From contig NZ_JACOGC010000002.1 in NCBI RefSeq assembly GCF_014284195.1, forward strand, positions 1 to 64,000: DNA of 64,000 nt, in the 5' to 3' direction. The notes beneath the pieces are model-generated. The model had not been told where the DNA came from and searched no databases. It saw nothing but the letters and a program-made list of their open reading frames with translations. The DNA comes from Cognatundibacterium griseum. Its GTDB lineage: Bacteria; Pseudomonadota; Gammaproteobacteria; Burkholderiales; Burkholderiaceae_D. The translations under genes were made by a program, and so were the position numbers. Below, piece by piece: positions 61,298 through 64,000 of the stretch. How positions within the stretch are numbered: the stretch's first letter is position 1; each line of letters begins with the position of its first letter.

Positions 61298-64000
61298 TGC
61301 GTTCCATACTTAATTCCAGATACTTATATGGCCGGCTCAACGAGGTTGGTCGCCAGCTGGTGAAATGGTCTGGATGGAATTTGCCATTGTCACGCATCAT
61401 TGCGCTGGTCGTTGCCGCTTTTTTTTACTGGTTTGCCATCAGTATCCCGCTGGATTTGCCGTTGCAGGCTTTTTTTTCCACGGCCGTATTTTTAACTGCC
61501 TTGTATTTGCGGCGATATACCGGAACACTGATTTCACTGATCATGGTGATGTTTTCCGTCAGTGCCACCAGCCGCTATATTTACTGGCGCATTAATTACA
61601 CCATCGATACCGAGAATCTGCTGGACCTGTTTTTCGCACTGGTGCTGATTGGTGCGGAGATTTACGCATGGCTGGTGTTGCTGCTGGGGTATCTGCAGAC
61701 AGCCTGGCCGCTCAAACGCAAGCCGGTGATTCTCCCTGCCGACACGTCCACCTGGCCGGTGGTGGATCTGTTTATACCCAGCTACAACGAAGACCTGAGC
61801 GTCGTCGCGCCGACCGTGATGGCAGCCCTGGGCATTGACTGGCCCAAAGATAAGCTCAATGTGATTATTCTGGACGATGGACGCCGCCCTGAATTTGCCG
61901 AGTTTGCTGCAAAAGTGGGTGTTCAGTGTTTTACCCGGCCGGATAATAATCATGCCAAGGCCGGGAATATTAACGCTGCGCTCAAGAGAACATCGGGGGA
62001 ATTCGTCGCTATTTTTGATTGCGATCACATGCCGACCCGCTCATTCCTGCAATACACCATGGGCTGGTTTCTGGTAGATCCCAAACTGGCCATGGTCCAG
62101 ACGCCGCACCATTTTTTATCGCCAGATCCGTTTGAGCGAAACCTGCAGACTTTCCGTAATGTTCCGAATGAGGGTGAACTGTTTTATGGCTTGATTCAGG
62201 ATGGCAATGATTTATGGAATGCGACTTTCTTTTGCGGATCCTGTGCTATTTTGCGCAGACATTGCCTGGAAGAGATTGGCGGCATCGCTGTTGAAACCGT
62301 GACTGAGGACGCGCATACCGCGCTGAAAATGCAGCGCCGCGGCTATAACACGGCTTATCTGGCGTTGCCACAGGCTGCCGGGCTGGCAACGGAAAGCTTG
62401 TCCGCCCATGTGGGGCAGCGTATCCGCTGGGCACGGGGAATGGCGCAGATTTTCAGGGTGGATAATCCCTTGCTCGGAAAAGGGCTCACTTTTGGCCAGA
62501 GACTGTGTTACAGCAATGCGATGCTGCATTTCTTTTATGGCTTGCCGCGCATGGTTTTTTTGCTGGCGCCCATTTCCTATCTGTTCTTTGAAGTGCATAT
62601 CATCAAGGCATCGGCGCTGACGATTGCGGCTTATTCCTTGCCGCATCTGCTGCATGCCAATCTGACCAACTCCCGTATCCAGGGCGCACACCGGCACTCT
62701 TTCTGGGCTGAAGTGTATGAGGCAACGCTGGCCTGGTATATTTTCCGCCCGACACTGGTGGCGCTGATTAATCCCAAGCTCGGTAAATTCAACGTGACGG
62801 CCAAGGGTGGTCTGGTTGAGCAGGAACACTTTGACTGGGTGATTTCAAAACCTTATCTGGTCATGCTGGGACTGAATATACTGGGTTTCCTGATCGGCAT
62901 CGGCCGGGCGCTCTGGTGGAACACCTATGAAATGGACACCGTGATTCTGAATTTGCTGTGGACGGTGTACAACCTCGTTATTTTAGGGGCCACGCTGGCC
63001 GTGGCAACGGAATCCAAGCAAGTCCGCCGTTCACACCGGGTCCGTGCAACTCTGAGCGCCATTTTGCGTTTGCCGAATGGCCATTCGATTGTCTGTGAAA
63101 CGGAAGATTTTTCCATGGGCGGCATGTCATTGAGAGTGCCGGAAGGCGTTACCGCGGCAAAGGGTGACGATGTGATGATCTCTTTGTATGGGACGAATGG
63201 CGAATGCCCGTTTCCGGCAAAGGTGGTGTTTTCCAAGGAACGCCTGCTGAGCATGCAGTTCGGTGAGCTGAATATGGAACAGCAGATGAGCCTGATCAAT
63301 TGCACGATCGGACGTGCCGATGTCTGGCTGAAGTGGTCGGAGGATCGCAGTATCGATCATCCGTTGAATGGGTTGAAGGAAATTGCACACCACAGCATGC
63401 GGGGGTTTGCACGATTTGGATCAGGAATAATGCAGTACTTGAAGAAAAACGCCGGGCATATGAATACAACTAACAAAGCTGATACCGTGAAAAAAATAAT
63501 CGCCAAATTACCTTGGAAGCGTGCCGCGAAATCAACGCTTGGACTGGCAATGATTGCCGCGCTGAGTCTGGCCGGGCATGACAGTGTGCAGGCGAAATCG
63601 AAGCGGACTAAAGCCGAAGCTGCGACGGAGGAAGTGATCAGTCCGTCGCAGTCAGATGCAGCGGCGAACAGCAATCCGTCCGGACAAAAAACCTATAACG
63701 TCAGCCTGAAGCAGATGGGGCAGATCGGCAGCGTCGAGTTGCGCGGTGTCGAGGGGGAGCGGTCTTTTCCTTTTACCGTTCGCAGCGATGAAATCATTAC
63801 TGCCGCCAAACTTCATTACGGTATCGCTTACTCGCCATCGCTGATTCCTGAGCTGTCCCATATCAAGGTGCTGGTGAACAACGAGCTGGCAAGCGTCGTG
63901 TCTTTGCCCAAAGAAAATACGAAAGGCATTGTCAGGGACGATACGATTGATCCACGTTTTTTTGCTGATTTCAACCAGCTCAGTTTCCGGTTTATCGGCC
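61297..64000 (+). CDS. bcsA: Cellulose synthase BcsA fused in frame to BcsB (incomplete at right edge)
   Basis: From ATG61297 (TAATG overlap with bcsQ) the frame stays open to the window end: 901 codons without a stop. BcsA is complete: membrane helices, DDG (193-195), DCD (241-243 in FDCDHMPT), FFCGSCAILRR, TED (336-338), QRIRW (374-378), then a PilZ domain with RRSHR (577-581) and DFSMGG (604-609) for c-di-GMP. After a linker (about 690-725), a basic-hydrophobic signal-like segment (STLGLAMIAALSLAG, 746-760) and then BcsB-type sequence (TYNVSLKQMGQIGSVELRGV) follow. Such AcsAB fusions are known from Komagataeibacter. A GTG at 63487 could also start a separate BcsB. Confidence 0.9.
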   Translation, partial: MRSILNSRYLYGRLNEVGRQLVKWSGWNLPLSRIIALVVAAFFYWFAISIPLDLPLQAFFSTAVFLTALYLRRYTGTLISLIMVMFSVSATSRYIYWRINYTIDTENLLDLFFALVLIGAEIYAWLVLLLGYLQTAWPLKRKPVILPADTSTWPVVDLFIPSYNEDLSVVAPTVMAALGIDWPKDKLNVIILDDGRRPEFAEFAAKVGVQCFTRPDNNHAKAGNINAALKRTSGEFVAIFDCDHMPTRSFLQYTMGWFLVDPKLAMVQTPHHFLSPDPFERNLQTFRNVPNEGELFYGLIQDGNDLWNATFFCGSCAILRRHCLEEIGGIAVETVTEDAHTALKMQRRGYNTAYLALPQAAGLATESLSAHVGQRIRWARGMAQIFRVDNPLLGKGLTFGQRLCYSNAMLHFFYGLPRMVFLLAPISYLFFEVHIIKASALTIAAYSLPHLLHANLTNSRIQGAHRHSFWAEVYEATLAWYIFRPTLVALINPKLGKFNVTAKGGLVEQEHFDWVISKPYLVMLGLNILGFLIGIGRALWWNTYEMDTVILNLLWTVYNLVILGATLAVATESKQVRRSHRVRATLSAILRLPNGHSIVCETEDFSMGGMSLRVPEGVTAAKGDDVMISLYGTNGECPFPAKVVFSKERLLSMQFGELNMEQQMSLINCTIGRADVWLKWSEDRSIDHPLNGLKEIAHHSMRGFARFGSGIMQYLKKNAGHMNTTNKADTVKKIIAKLPWKRAAKSTLGLAMIAALSLAGHDSVQAKSKRTKAEAATEEVISPSQSDAAANSNPSGQKTYNVSLKQMGQIGSVELRGVEGERSFPFTVRSDEIITAAKLHYGIAYSPSLIPELSHIKVLVNNELASVVSLPKENTKGIVRDDTIDPRFFADFNQLSFRFIG

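Noticed and set aside
61297-63660. Frameshift or missing gene after bcsQ
   Set aside because: Codon-by-codon reading shows a continuous BcsA frame; it only appears missing because it runs past the window edge.

Overview
The window reads as a chromosomal segment of a betaproteobacterium, most likely order Burkholderiales and probably family Oxalobacteraceae (Undibacterium/Herminiimonas-like). The evidence is moderate GC content judged by eye and the gene order exbB-exbD-lpxK-Trm112-kdsB-adk, rpmB-rpmG-radC, slpA-ispH and livHMGF. A phasin (PHA storage) and a bcs cellulose locus of the bcsD/bcsQ type also fit. The taxon is inferred, not proven. I recognised no rRNA, tRNA, IS element, prophage or CRISPR array. 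The window opens inside an exbD gene and ends inside a bcsA-bcsB gene.

Regions: (1) 0.3-13.2 kb is an amino-sugar catabolic island. It has a GlcNAc kinase, a GntR/HutC regulator, NagA, a SIS-type GlcN6P deaminase, an ABC importer with its ATPase, an intracellular GH3 N-acetylglucosaminidase, an AmpG-like MFS carrier and NagX. Together these fit uptake of chitobiose or GlcNAc and conversion to fructose-6-phosphate. A 17-bp motif shared by two promoter regions is a candidate operator. (2) 13.3-22.3 kb holds a small membrane protein, a secreted S9 peptidase, a YtrA-type regulator with an ABC exporter, a DMT permease, Fe-SOD and xseA. (3) 22.3-23.5 kb is non-coding and is the most remarkable part: six modules, each with an IHF-type site followed at fixed distance by three DnaA-box-like 9-mers. 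(4) 23.5-27.6 kb is envelope biogenesis (exbBD, lpxK, kdsB) plus adk. (5) 27.9-38.1 kb holds a proton-pumping pyrophosphatase, a short-chain dehydrogenase, a patatin, a secreted RNase with its barstar inhibitor, purN, an RsmB-family methyltransferase, an MscS channel and a desaturase. (6) 38.2-48.4 kb holds ribosomal proteins L28/L33, radC, slpA-ispH, the livHMGF transporter with a possible attenuator leader, a phasin, a thioesterase-nitroreductase pair and PBP7. (7) 48.6-58.1 kb holds glnE and a yhdP-nitrilase-tldD cluster. (8) 58.2-64.0 kb holds two BcsQ paralogues, BcsD, a BcsR/BcsP-like protein and an uninterrupted BcsA-BcsB fusion.

Many genes are tightly coupled by ATGA, TGATG or TAATG overlaps, and several starts are TTG or GTG. 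Two genes (lpxK and the patatin) begin within about 15 nt downstream of an intrinsic terminator, which suggests read-through control. All family assignments come from reading translated motifs; no database search was run.
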